A stretch of 64,000 nt of DNA from Amoeboaphelidium occidentale (Eukaryota; Aphelidiomycota; Aphelidea). The stretch covers positions 79,275 to 143,274 of the forward strand of contig JALGPX010000008.1 in NCBI GenBank assembly GCA_023515795.1, in the 5' to 3' direction. Numbering within the stretch: position 1 is the first letter of the stretch; each line of letters begins with the position of its first letter. The notes under the pieces were generated by a model, which had not been told where the DNA came from, made no database searches, and saw nothing but the letters and a program-made list of their open reading frames with translations. A program made the translations under genes and the position numbers. Positions 32,915 through 46,100 of the stretch are shown here, piece by piece.

Positions 32915-34860
32915 ATGGGCGACATGAACGAATTTACTGTCGGGACGTATTTAACTGCGCGCTTGAGGCAGTTGGGTATCACTGAAGCTTTTGTTGTTCC
33001 GGGCGACTTTAATTTGAACTTGCTTGACTCCATGTTCCCCAAAGATGGCGAGTTGAAAGCCATTTCATGTCCCAATGAATTGATAGCAGGTAAAAGCAAT
33101 AATTAATAACGTTCTGATATCCCATAGGATACGCTGCTGATGGGTATGCGAGGGCGAAGGGTATTGGTGCAGTTGTCACATTGTTCAATGTCGGAACGCT
33201 TGCCTTGGCATCAGCTGTCGCAGGAGCAAGAGCTGAAAGGTTGCCGCTTATTGTAATTGCAGGAACCATGAACTCTAAGGATGTTGCTAATAGTCCAAGA
33301 AATGTCCATCATTCTATTGGTGAGTTTTCATCTGAGACGTCTTTGAATGCAATGGCTGATATTGTCGTGTGTTCCTGTCGTATCGACAATCCAAAAGGTG
33401 CAAACATTAAAATTGATGAGGCAATCTATGCTGCTATTAAGAAGCGCGCTCCTGTGTATATCGAAGTCTGCTGTGACTTGGTTAGCGCTAAAATTCCTTC
33501 ACCAAAAAATCTTGGTTTGGACACGCCTGAAACAAGTCCTGAATCTTTGGATATTGCAATTAACATGATTCTAAAAGCTTGGTCATGTGCATCGAAGCCC
33601 GTTATTCTTGTTGGCCCGAGTATTGGTCATATTCAGAAATCAATGGCTCGTTTGAGAAAGTTGTCTAGCTTTTTACAAGTCCCTGTCGTGTTTGAACCAA
33701 ATGCGAGATATTTGGCTGCAATGGAGGATAATGAGAATGAAGATATGCGCTTTGAGATGCCTTTTATTGGTGTTTATTGGGGTGCTCTGTCGGTACCATC
33801 TTACATTGAACAGATTATGCAAAGTTCTGATTTGGTTTTGGGAATTGGTGTATATCCGTCTGATTATGGGTTGAGACACTCTAGCAGAGCATCTGTAGAG
33901 AAGAAAATGATATCCATCGAAGATTCAAGTGATCTTGCCTCAACCCATGTCAAATTTCCTGACGGAACAGTTTATCATCACGTTTCAACACTTGATTTTC
34001 TTGATGCATTTGCCGACAAGGCTTCTATGTGCGAAATGGCTTCAATTCAGAAGCCTGAACTATTGAAACAGTTTCAAACTATGGCCAAAGATGATTCAAA
34101 TTGGTTTGAGAATGGAAAGACCCGTCATCCAGAGTGGTTGCGCAAGAGATATAATCAACTATTGAATTGGCCAAATACCGATAAAAATGAAGTTATTTCA
34201 CGCAGAAATATTGGCGGCGCGAATGGTTACAAGGAATGGTGTGATGTAGCGAAACCAAGCGATCAGCAGATTGATGAGCCAATGCTAGCTGCGCACATTC
34301 AAGCAATTTTGTCGTGTAATACAGCCTTAGTATTGGAATGTGGTTCTGCCTGGTTTTTGAGCCGTAAATTGTACATTCCTGAGGGTTGTGACTTACAGGT
34401 TCAAATGCAGTACGGCTCTATTGGTTGGGCCGCTGGAGCAATTACCGGTTATGCTGAAGCGACCAAAAGCAAGAAGAGAGTTGTGGCAGTTATCGGAGAC
34501 GGAGCGTTACAAATGACTATTCAAGCTTTGAGTATGATCAAAGATCAAAAGCAGAATCCAATCATCATTTTGTTAAACAACAGCACTTATGCTATTGAAG
34601 ATGCTATTCACCCAGGCCCGTACAACAAATTACAGAGCTGGAACTATTGTGAGCTTGCATCTGGATTTTTCGGCCACGAAAATTCTAAGACTTGTTGGTG
34701 CGCTTCGTGCAAGACCGAGAAAGATTTGAGTGATGCGATTTCGTGTGCCTTGTCTGACGATACCAAAGCTGGTTTTATCAATGTTAAAATTGACCCTAAA
34801 GAAGATATTCCAGATATGAATGCGTTTGGAGAGTTAGTGTCAAAGTTCAACATCCGTTGA
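32915..34860 (+). CDS. PDC1: Thiamine-diphosphate-dependent 2-oxoacid decarboxylase (pyruvate decarboxylase family)
   Basis: Converts pyruvate (or a related 2-oxoacid) to an aldehyde and CO2. Two exons, 32915-33089 and 33128-34860, with a 38-nt intron (GTAAAA..CCATAG) that restores CPNELIAG|YAADGYARAKG. Product about 635 residues against ~563 for yeast Pdc1; the extra length is in the linker between the second and third domains (around ENGKTRHPEWLRKRYNQLLN). Active-site counterparts are visible: Asp in VVPGDFNLNLLD, Glu in CPNEL, the His pair in NVHHSIGEF, Glu in NNSTYAIED, and the ThDP/Mg motif VIGDGALQMTIQAL..LLNN. All key residues are kept, so a decarboxylase is likely. Indolepyruvate or phenylpyruvate specificity cannot be excluded. 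Confidence 0.88.
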
Positions 34861-34902
34861 GCTGAAACAATTCTATAAATAAACTGTATTTTGAATTGCA
34901 AG

Positions 34903-36556
34903 ATGAAGAAGTCTTTTTCAGATCGGTTCCTGAGGAAAACATCACCTGCGGTGTCGCTTACTGATCTGAAAGCTGATAGTCCTGATAAACCAAAAGGTTC
35001 TCCAGCAAGATCTCGATCTGGTATTGTGAAGACAACACCAAACGAGAAAACTTTTACCGATTTCGCGAAGTTGTCGTTAATAGGAAAGGGCGCAGTTGGA
35101 AAAGTTTATGTGGTTGTAGAAAAAGACACCTTCATGATGTATGCTATGAAAGTCCTGTCGAAACAAGAAATGATTGCACGCGAAAAGGTTGGTAGAGTCA
35201 TGCTAGAGAAAGACATGTTGATATCCTTGAACCATCCGTTTATTGTACCTCTTCATCACTGCTTTCAGTCGCCTAATTACATTTACATGATCATGGACTA
35301 TTGTGCTGGAGGAGAACTTTACAATGTCTTGCAACGATCACCAACAAAAACGCTCTCTGAATCCGTCGCAAAGTTCATAATAGCGGAGATTATCAGCGCA
35401 CTAGAGTATTTGCATTTACAAGGCTACATATACAGGGATCTAAAACCTGAAAACATTCTAATTCAAGCATCTGGTCACATTATGTTGGCAGATTTTGATT
35501 TGTCAAAGGATGCTGGTGAAAGCGAGGCAAAACCTGAAATAATCAAATCCAGAGGTTTGTTCAACCAGATCAATGCTGAGGCTACATTAGCCGACATGAA
35601 AGCAAAATCCTTTGTTGGCACAGAAGAATATGTATCTCCTGAAGCTCTTCTCGGCAACGGATACTCTTCTTCAGTAGACTGGTGGAGTACAGGTATTTTA
35701 TTGTACGAAATGCTTTACGGTAGCACTCCTTTCGTTGGAAAGAATCAAAAATCTACGTTCAGGAACATTCTGCGGAAAGATCCACCATTCAAGCATACAA
35801 ACAAGACGCAATCTGTCACGGTTTCGACGGAAGCTAAAGCTTTTATCAAAAAGATGTTGATCAAAGTAAGCTCCAGATATTTAATTTAATTTTCAGGATC
35901 CAAAGAAACGCATAGGAAGTAAATTTGGCGCTGCAGAACTTAAAGCACATCCTTTCTTCAAAGATACAAACTTTACTCTTTTACGAAACAAGGAACCTCC
36001 ATACAAGCCAGAATTTAAAAATCGATATGATCTTTCCAATTTTAAAGAATTTGAAGAAAACACCGCAATCTTGAATAAGTTTCAAGAGATGGAAGAAGCT
36101 ATGCCATCTATTTTACGAAAGCAGAAGATGGAAACCACACTAGACGATGATGAAATATGTTGGCATGATATCAAACAGTACTTGCAAACAGACCCTCATG
36201 CTAGCAAAATCCCTTCCAATTCGTATTATACTTCTGAGAATAACACGATCAGCTCGAATTCATCAGTCAAGATGAAATCCTCCAAGTCTGGTTTCAACTT
36301 ACACAAAGCATTACTAAGTCGCTCAACTGCTCAAATGGTAAACATGGAGGAAATGGGCAAAGCTGACCCTAAATTACGCTCTACAACTTCGGCCATCGAT
36401 GCCATTAGGCAAACGAACGGCTCTTTTGCATCATTGGAGCAAGCCGATAGCAGAACCACTCGATCAAGTTTGAACAGTGAAGATGATGATCCATTTAAAG
36501 ATTTTGAGCAAGTTACTGTTCTTCGCAACAGCCAAACTTCATTGAATGCAAAATAG
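34903..36556 (+). CDS. AGC protein kinase of the Fpk1/Kin82/NRC-2 type
   Basis: Related yeast kinases phosphorylate lipid flippases. Two exons, 34903-35865 and 35897-36556, with a 31-nt intron (GTAAGC..TTTTCAG), the shortest in the window; product 540 residues. A short basic N terminus precedes the kinase: SLIGKGAVGKVYVV (about 58-71), YAMKVLSKQEM with the ATP lysine, YRDLKPENILI (about 176), DFDLSK in place of DFG (about 196), an activation-loop insertion, then SFVGTEEYVSPEALLGNG (about 235). DFDLSK and the long insert are hallmarks of the Fpk1/NRC-2 and plant AGCVIII group. The intron falls at LIK|DPKKRIGSKFGAAELKAH. The C-terminal ~150 residues are unique and include DPFKDFEQV, perhaps a hydrophobic motif. 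Its stop is 4 bp from the GSAP-like stop. Confidence 0.88.
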
Positions 36557-36560
36557 AGTT

Positions 36561-39500
36561 CTACAACATTTCATTCCATAGTTCCAGCTCTGATAAATTA
36601 GAAACGACCTCTTTACTGCTAAGATGTTTGCTAAGCAACTTAAACGGAAGGAATTCGACCTGAACTTGAGGAGATAAATCATTCTCGTCTGCTTCTGAAA
36701 TATCATCAGGAGTAGCAGATCTTAATTGTATTTGAGATCTAGTTCTGAAAGTCTCTCCTAAGACCATTTGACTATTATCGTATGAAGAAGCAGAGATAGA
36801 AGTAGATTTGTTATTACCGCTCAGGTAAATCCCTTCTGATGTGAAATGTTTTCGATCTCTTTGATGTGCTGAACCTATTGGAATAGGAGTAGAGGAGGCC
36901 GAAATCGAAGAATTCGAAATCCTTTCCAGACCTACTGCAGATTTCGTTTCGTTATCTTCCTTCAATTCGATATCAAAAGCTTCCAAGCTATCTGTGGCCA
37001 AATCTAATTCATTCTCTGAATTTCCTGATCCAGAATTAAACGACGATGAAATCTGAATTGACAAGCGCTTAAAAAATTGCACTGCATTCGTGCTCTTCTT
37101 CCTTATGGGCTGAGTTTCTGATAAAGCCGACTCCATTAAATCATTACCAAGCAGCCTTCCTTCGCTGTCTGTGCGATTTACATGAGTAGAGAAGATGTGG
37201 GGATTTGAAGTACTCGCTTGAAACAGTTTAGATTCCAGTAACTCCGATTGAATATCACGACTGCTGGACTTTTTGCTTACACACTTCAAGCTCTTTGTGT
37301 ATTTACTGTCTTCGTGAAATCGAGAAATAATCTGAATAAAGAAAGCCGTATTGTTCTTCATAATCAAAACATCAGCCGCATGCTTCATAAATGAATCTGT
37401 CAATCTGAAGACTCCATGATCCAAATATTGTAGGAATACAGCTTCACTTAGACAATGAAGGCCAAAAATAGCAAACTTTGAAGAGAATTCGGTTGGAGCT
37501 GGGAAACAATGAAAATTAAAAGCTGAATAAAACTCATGAAGAAGGTTGAAATATTCCTTCATGTTCTTGACAGGCTCAACAAATTCTGGACTTTTCAACG
37601 AAGCATTCTCTACCTGCTGTTGCTTTTGTAGCACTTTGTATACATATTTGTTATCTTTGTGAGCTTTAGAAATATCTCGGCCGCCGATCCTTGGAGAGGG
37701 CGTAGTTGATTCTATGCGACTTCTAAAGCCACTTCCAGAAGTTCCTTTGCAGTGTCGACATTCGCAAGATTGCATTATACTGGATGTCTTTGGAAAATCA
37801 ACCAAGTCAAACAGCATTGACCAAACATAACTGCTAGCGTTCGTTTGTTCATGTAATATTCTTTTAGCTAAACTTTCAGCCTTACTCATGTTTGAGTTCG
37901 CCAGCGTTAAGCTCTTTGAGCCATGGGCGCCCTTCGTCATGAAAGAACCTGAAGCAGCAGTAGGAGCCAATGAAGAGCTCACCGATACTGATCCAGAAGA
38001 AGAATTCTTTACACTTGATAAGCTAATAGGGTTATGATTCAAGCTGTTGACTTTTGAATACATGTCCAATACAAATGATTCTAACGCTGAAGTGAACTGT
38101 TTCCTAGGAATAGAATCATCAAATAAAGCAGAGCTTTCATCGTCCAAGTAACTGGCGAAAGCAGGAGCAGAACTGGCAATTCGAGGACTTGCCGTGCTCG
38201 GAGAAAACAATTTGGAAAGAAGGGAATCCCATTTTTTCTTGGTATTACTACTATTTGTGCTAGACTCTGAACTTGAAGAAACATTCCTCATACTAAGATC
38301 AATGACGCCTTTTTTAATGTGAGGCTCCTTCAATAAAGAATCCAAATCGAAACTTTCCAACAAGAAATGTGGCGATTTTAACAAGGAGGAGTTGAAAGCA
38401 AACTTTGTTCCATATCCATCCTTATTGAGAGTCCATGTGGTACTTCCTGTCTGTTTACTCAAATACTTGGGAATAGGCAAACATAATAACAAAGTGTTGC
38501 AAGCAACAATAGCATCTACCTCTTCTAGGAGACCATCAAACACTTCATTAAAGCATCGAACAAGCAAGAAATTCTCTAAAAACCAGTGAAGAGTGTTGTT
38601 AATCTTGTTGGACTTGATTAACTTGTCGAAAAATCCACGAACTTGAGGAACTGTAAGTTTTGAATGTGAGAACAAAATATGTGCCAGTCTTTTTGATAAA
38701 TCAGAAACAGTTCCAGTCGACGATGAGGTATACTCATGAACTAAACCATTCAATATTGCCTCAATGTTCAGCTCAACTTGATGAATGACTTGATCTTTGT
38801 AAACAAAACATTCATTACCGTTAGTTTTCTGAATTAGTGGGAAGTGGTTACAGTCAAAAACAGCCCCGATCGTTTTAAGCCCAGAAAACTCCATCACTAT
38901 TTCACATTCATGATAATACAAACAGTCAAGAGCGTAGAAGCGGGCGTCTTCAATGATCACATAACACATTGCATTAATTATCATTAAACTAAACTTCTGA
39001 CCGTCATCTAAGAGAGGTATTTTGTAAGACAAATGTAAATCGAGGTCTCCTGAACATTCCTGAATAATAAAAATACACAGTTCATTGTTGCCATTTAAAA
39101 GTGAAACGACAAGATACTCCAACAAACCATGTTTAAACCGGCAAAAGTCAACATTAGGGTTTTTTGCATTGAAGTCGCCATTGCATTTCAGTGATATATC
39201 TCTGCTAGTGTATGATCCTTTTAGAAAGCGACCAATTGTAAGTTGCACGTCGGTAGCAGTTTCGCTAGCTGATATCAGACTGCTTGAACTACCAGACTGG
39301 ACACCACCACATAAAGAACTGGACAATAGATAAGCGCATTGTTCCATAATATCAAAATTGAAGATACAATTCTTCCTACTAATCACACGTTCCTTTTGTG
39401 GCTGCTCAACCAACGCAATCTCCTTGTCGCCATGCTTCTCTACGATCAAATGATATAGCTCAACAATAGAACTCTGATGAAAAAGAAACCTATAAATGAA

Positions 39501-40058
39501 TTTGTTTCCGCCTGTGTTTTCGACATGCTCCAAGAACTATAATGCTAATCAGCTGAAATTTTAAAGTGTTCCTTACCTGAATCTTCTCTTGCTCCCTCGT
39601 TGGCTTCAACCCAAAAACTCTATGCGGATACTTTAGCTCCACTAAATAAGAAGCATAGTGACTTTGCTCAGTAATATACAACGTGAATATCATAAGCTGA
39701 AGGTCGATACTCGTTGATGCAGCCACAATTTGATTATGACCTTCATGAACGTACAAATGCTGCACACTTTGGTCATCTAAGCTGAACATGTCAATGTGTG
39801 AATACTTCTAAAGCCGAAGATATGCGTCAATATTTCGTTTAAATTAAGACATACTTGTTCCTTAGCCTTGGAATACCACACGTACAAGACACGACCAGGC
39901 TTCTCAAATCCAACCACATGAAGCAACCTGGATGCAGCAAACGGAGGACAGTACACTAAAGATGGCCACTTGCTATTATCCAGCTCCAAGCACTCCTGAA
40001 TAGTTTTAGTAAGATCGACATGAGTTTGAGCTTTGAATAGATCCGTGAAACTCTTCAT
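36561..40058 (-). CDS. Gamma-secretase-activating-protein-like (GSAP/Pion) protein
   Basis: Three exons, 40058-39855, 39807-39577 and 39536-36561, with introns of 47 nt (GTATGT..TTTAG) and 40 nt (GTAAGG..TATAG); product about 1,136 residues. The N-terminal ~450 residues look like an irregular beta-propeller (e.g. MFSLDDQSVQHLYVHEGHNQ; ARFYALDCLYYHECEIVMEF). A long Ser-rich linker follows. The C-terminal helical part carries what I recognise as the GSAP-16 region: FPAPTEFSSKFAIFGLHCLS then LQYLDHGVFRLTDSF (about 825-865), parallel to human LPLPPGFHTLHTILGVQCLP and LLHCIDSGVLLLTET. The final VEFLPFKLLSKHL parallels human VEFLPLNYFIEIL. The similarity is from memory of the human protein and would need a profile search. 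Human GSAP is 854 residues. No secretase subunit is nearby. Confidence 0.68.
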
Positions 40059-40134
40059 GCTCCACTAAAGAATGTGCGACTAAGTTTATTGTGTCGCGCT
40101 ATCGGTGAGCTACCTACCTCCCTCACGTACATAA

Positions 40135-43100
40135 ATGTTCCGTCTCGCGCGCCTAACTTCTTACCGCAGAATGACAATCGAAACAGCCGATGAATTGCGG
40201 CGAAGACACCAATACGAAATCTCAGAGTTCTTCTTTAACCGTCAGCTGCTGAGAGGGGACGCTGTTACATTCCATTTAATAGTCAAAGATGTATTTATAA
40301 TGATGGAATCTTTGCACGAAAGCATTGTTTCAGCTGTGCAAGGCGCATACCAGAGTCAAGCTGCATATGAAATCAAATTCTTTCCGTTAACGCTTTCATT
40401 TTCATTCTCTGGGGAGTCATACTTGGCCATGTCTGAGGAGTGCATTGTGTACAGGCTTACTTTGAAGGAGTTGATTCAGTTTTACGAGATTATGCTGCGT
40501 TGTTTGGTTGTATGGTTGCGATTTCCTCATCAGGTCAAGCATTTGCATGCCTCTGTTGGTTATAATCCTCATAGTGGTGATCCTGAGAAGGAATGGTCCT
40601 GTAAGGATATTTCAAAAGTTCACGTAATGCTAAGTGGTCACGTCCCAGAGCTATTGAAATTGATTTATAATTCTCTGAGCTTTCATGTTCAAGATGGCAA
40701 TAACGACAGCGTAGTAAGAAGAGCTTCAATTGAGATTGCTTACTATGCGTGCTTAAATGGTCTTGTTTCAAGTGAAAAGAATTTGCAGTTTGTTGCATCA
40801 TGCTGCTTCGCTGTAGCTGGACAGGAAGGCGTCGACGTTACACAATATCCTTGCCTAATTGAATGTGTTGGTACTTGCTTGGAAAAATTATCCGCTGAAA
40901 AGAAATCTACTCTATTGAAAAAGTATGGAGCTTCGTTCTTTACTGGCCAAATGTTGCAACAAGACAAGGCTGTTTTACGAATACTACTCCGCAGTTTGTC
41001 AAATATTATGGAGTCCAGTTGCAGCTTTGATTTGAGCTCGGAGTGGTACAAATCTGTTTTCAATATCTGTATAGAAGAGTTCCTTAATTGTAGTCCTACA
41101 ACAGATTATTTCAAGGATTTGTTTAAAGTATTGCGTTTCAGTGTTAATCATGATGACGACCTGAAAAGTCTGGTCTCAGGTTTAATTAAAGATGGACAGG
41201 AAACTTCCAGGGAGGCGCTTATATTGGTAGCAGAGCAATATCCTCGGTTCGATTTAAGTCTGTTGAATTTGAATGAGATATTGAAAGTATTAAAAGTAAT
41301 TGATGGAGAACCAGGTTCCTCGGAAATAGTAAATAATTGTATGGAGTATGTTATAAAAGCGCTGGAACGGATCGCTGAGCCTACTTCTGGAAAACGTGAC
41401 CGACATGACTTGAAGGATGTAACTTTGGATGAGATATTGGCTGTTTTAGCAGATTTCGACTTACAACAGCTCCATTTGACGTGCTCACTTACAGAAGCTG
41501 TGTCCAAGTTAGACGATTTGAACCATAGCTTGATTCCCATATTCGGAAAGTTGCGCGTGACTAGCGACGAAGTGAATTCAGTTCTGTGCAATATCATCGA
41601 TGAAGCAATTTCGAGTAACTCATCGCAGAAGATCGAGAGTTTACTTGCGAAATTCCAAAACTTCTCCGCCGAGAATTTCAGTGAACAAGTCATCAAGAAA
41701 TTGGGTGTCTTTACAAGACCAGATTATGATGAAGCCATAAGATCAAAGACGATACGTTTGTTGCAGAGACACCAAAATCTATTTCTTAAAGACTTCAGCG
41801 CTAGCGTCAAAGCATGGATATCTAGTGGATCCAATGTTGTTAGGAAAGAAGGGCTTGAATGCTTGCTGGTGGTTTGTTCTTGTAATTCAAAACCTTTAGC
41901 TTCTTATGTGAGCGTGTTTGCTGAATCAGAATTAACCTTTTCAAAACTGTTTGATTTTGTGGATATCTTTCTTGGGGCTCTTGTTTCATATGAGAGGGAT
42001 TTGCAAGAGGAAACTGAGCTTGTCGACAAATTTAATCTGGATTATCTTTTCTTCAGCAATCAAACATGGATGTCAACAGTATTATTTTTGTTACAACACT
42101 GCTCTTCAGAAACATTGAGAGATATCGNNNNNNNNNTCGACAAATTTAATCTGGATTGTCTTTTCTTCAGCAATCAAACATGGATGTCAACAGTATTATT
42201 TTTGTTACAACACTGCTCTTCAGAAACATTGAGAGATATCATTAAGGTCAGGTTGAAAGATATGCCTGACAACTGTATGAGGTATCTTGCTGACAATATG
42301 GTCTTTCACGAAGCAATATTACAGCTTATAAAAACGCAGAAGAACTACACCCTTACTGAAATTGCCTTATCTAATTTTTCATATTGGGCTGGTATTGATG
42401 AGATGGATCGATTTCTACATTCTAACGCGGAGTACTTTGTTCCAAGAATAATTTCAATTAAGGATGCTGATGTGGTTAATTGGTTTGTAAAATACGTCAA
42501 GAATGATGAATTGTTATTGAAGAATGCTTATGCTGCTCTTCATCAGATATTCATGTTTCATTCAGGTTCCTCCAGGGAATTCAACTTAGACCAAGATATT
42601 CTTGCGTTCTTTATGAGCCAAGTTAATCAAGGCAGAAGTACTAATCTTACATTAAGCTACTTGCTATTCAGCAACGCCCAGAAGCTGATAAACCTTGTTT
42701 TCTTTGATTTAGGCTCTAATGTTGCTAAAGCATGGAATAGTATTACTGCAGTTCATGCGATTCTTTCCTCAGATGAGAAGATTTCATCGAATATCTACCT
42801 AAAAATGACTTTCCAAGGATTTCTATCATCGTTTTTGTTGGGATACATTCACTTTATTGTCAAATCGAAGTTATCTGATGCACAGAATAGCGCATCTAAA
42901 AGAATTGTGGCCGCGAAGTCTTTGAGAGAAATAATCACCAAAGCCGGAGCACATTGTGATTCAAAGCTATCTAGAATCATTTCTTTACTATCTCAAATAG
43001 CGGATTATCAAGGTACAGGATCGGAAGATATTCGCGAAGAATGCGCTAATGCGTGGTTGACAGTCGTCAAGAGTTTTTCTAATCAAGCCATCTTACATGT

Positions 43101-46100
43101 ATTTCATGAGATTGTTATCAACATAGTTAAAATCTCTGCAAGGTCAAGAGTTTCAGTTTACAATTTCCTGCACAACAAGAATTCCGTTTTCATGAAAAAG
43201 ACGCTGGAAGCGCTTGAGTATCTTTTTGTTACACAACGACAGATATTCAAAGAGACTATGAAGAAGGCTTTCTACTTTCCTCGGCAAGAAAAGTTCTATG
43301 TGGAACCCTCAGTCAACAGGATCTCACAATCCATTCATACTTGCCATGTACCAAACAGTGAAAAGGAAATGTCGGAACTTTTATCATCACTTGAAAACTA
43401 CGAAGAAAACTCAAGTGATATGATTGAATTGATTCTAACCGAAATATACCATCTAGTTGAATGTTCTGCAGATGTGCTGAACGTAGAAGGAAAGCGAAGA
43501 CTGTTCGAGATTATAGTTAACCTGCTTTCTTTGGGCAGCAATCTTTCAGAGAATGTCAAAGTTTGCGCAATTAATCTGGTTGGGCTCGTTGGAGCAATTG
43601 ACTTGAGTGGTCACGATTTAAAAGGTTCAAGGGCTGAAACAAAATGTACTTTTGATCTTACAAGAGACGACAGCATTGCAAACTTTGTGATGTATCTACT
43701 GCTGAAACATCTTTATCCTTTATACAAGACAGCACCAGAAAACTTTATTCAAGACAGAGCTTCATATGTAATTCAAGAATTACTTCGCGCAGCAGGAGTC
43801 AGCGGGGCAGATGATGTTGAGGATATTGAAGATAAAGTGAAGCAAGTTGGACGAAAGTGTTATCAGGAAAAGATTCCTGCGATTGTCCAAAACACCTTTC
43901 AACCACTCCTCAGCAGTAGTTACAAGATTCAGTTTCTACCCGATGAGGAGTATCCAGTGACGATTTATTCTTTTTCAAACACATTTGCAGATTGGCTTTC
44001 TGGAATGACCATAAGATATATGAATTTTCTCTTGTTTGTGATCGAAAGAAAGAAGCTCAGTGGTTTTAATTTGAAACGGGTTCTTACTCCTCTAAAGGCT
44101 GTTACGAAAGGAGCATATATTGACGTCAACATTTCCAAAGATGTATTGCCGACATTAATACTGTCTAATCTTAAATTGAGTTCAGATAACATTAGAGGTT
44201 ACCTGGTCAAAGAATTTATGTCAGTGTTCAAGGGAGAAGGAAGTAAAAATCAATCTAAACATTCGCAAGTTGTCGTTTATGTTTTCGAGTTGCTTCAAAG
44301 ACTTCAAATGTATTATGCATCTCAAGAAGAATCAAGTTCTATAGTTGAAGCAATACTTTCTCAAATGCCGCTTGAAACTTTGTCTAAAGCTAGTTTTGAT
44401 TGTGGTCTATACTATCGTAGCTTGTATTACTTTGAAAATTTGTTGAGGAACTCCATAATGGCAAATACTGTTCTGCCTAAATCGACTCTAACAGAGTATC
44501 TATCGAGAATGCAAAAAATTTACTTAAACCTTGCATCTATTGAACCGGACGGTCTCAATGGGATAATCATGTACAGTCAAAGATTGGGAGGTCAATCTAC
44601 ACTCGACAGTAGAATAATCGAATATTCAAACGAAGAGAAATGGCCACAAGTTCAATCTTCGTACGAAACCTTACTCCACGATTATCCAGACAATCCAAAA
44701 TATCTGAAAGGCTTGAAAGAAAGTTTGAAACATTTAGGAAATTATGACACATTGCTTAAAACAGAAAGCAACAAGATCGGGTGTGAGCAAGACGATGCAT
44801 GGGAAGCTGTATGGAAGTTGCAAAAATGGGACTTCGCTTCTGATTGTAGTGAGAATTCAGATAATGCTGCACCAAGCTTTAACTTCTGTATTTCTAAGAT
44901 GCTTCAAACAACGAAGGATCATGATGCTTTGCAAAAACTAGCGGTCAAGTCGAAACTTGATATTGCAACTGTAATGATGGAGAAAGGGTTTGGAGGCGAA
45001 CTTCAACGTTGCCAAGAGGCTTTTATAAAATGCCAAATGCTTTACGAAGTCGAAAGCAAGAATAGCCGAACTTCATTGAGTATTGAGGATTTGACAAAGT
45101 ACATAGACTCCAGGATTCACTTGACCGAGAATTCCTTGAAAATTCGTGAGCCACTAATTTATCTTTTCAGGACTGTCTATGGAAATATGTACCCTGCCGA
45201 AGTTTCAGGGACATTATGGTTGCAGCAAGCCAAGTTAGCTCGCAAATTTAATAACTTCTTGTTGGCTGAAAATTGTCTTTTGCATGCACAAGTTTATAAT
45301 CCTCCAGGGATTTCAGTGGAAAGAGCCAAACTTCTTTATTCTCTTGGTGAAACAAAGAAGGCTCTTGCGGAATTAGAAAGTGTCATTGTTTTACCAGAAG
45401 GAACGACAATAACTCAACAGAATCTTACAAGGAGTCCGTCCTATGGTAGCAATAACGACGAGCACAGCCAGAAAGACTCGGATTACTATCAAGTCAAAGC
45501 CCTCTTGCTTTATGCTAAATGGTTGTATGAAAAAGATTTAAAATCAAACAAAGACATTCAGGCTTATTACAAGAAAGCAGTTTCGCAATATGAAAAGTCA
45601 GAGAAGGCATACTTTCATTACGGTTCTTTCTTCAACAAAATCTTGGAAGAATCTACAACCATGAAGCTACAAAGATTGCTTGAAAGACAAGATCAGGGCA
45701 AAGCTGAAGACAGGAATGCAGCAGCGAAAGAATTGCAAGACTGTTTCATGCTGTATTCTGAACAAGTGGCATACGTCATCAAGAATTATGCAAGAAGCCT
45801 ACAGTTCGGGAACAAATTCTTATTTCAGTCATTACCTAGATTACTGACACTCTGGCTTGATTACTCGGAACAGGCGGCCGATAGTTCGAAGAATCCTAGT
45901 ATTGCGGCTATCAGACTGAAGACAATAGCTAGTTTAGACAGTTACTGTGTTTCACTCGAAAAGAAATCTCCTGTGTATATATTTCTTCCTGTGTTAAGAC
46001 AACTTGTATCTAGAGTTTGTCACCCACACGAGAGCAGCTGGTTGGTAATGAGCAAGATCCTTGTGAAGGTTTTACTGGAATACCCGCACCAAGCGCTTTG

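Noticed and set aside
34855-34880. Reassigned TGA codon, because several TGA stops are followed soon by another stop
   Set aside because: Calcineurin B, PER1 and PDC all end at TGA at the expected family length, so TGA works as a normal stop here.
42023-42240. Repeat unit within the ATR HEAT repeats
   Set aside because: The near-identity at DNA level, exact edges at an N run and the parallel case at 24.5 kb argue for an assembly artefact.
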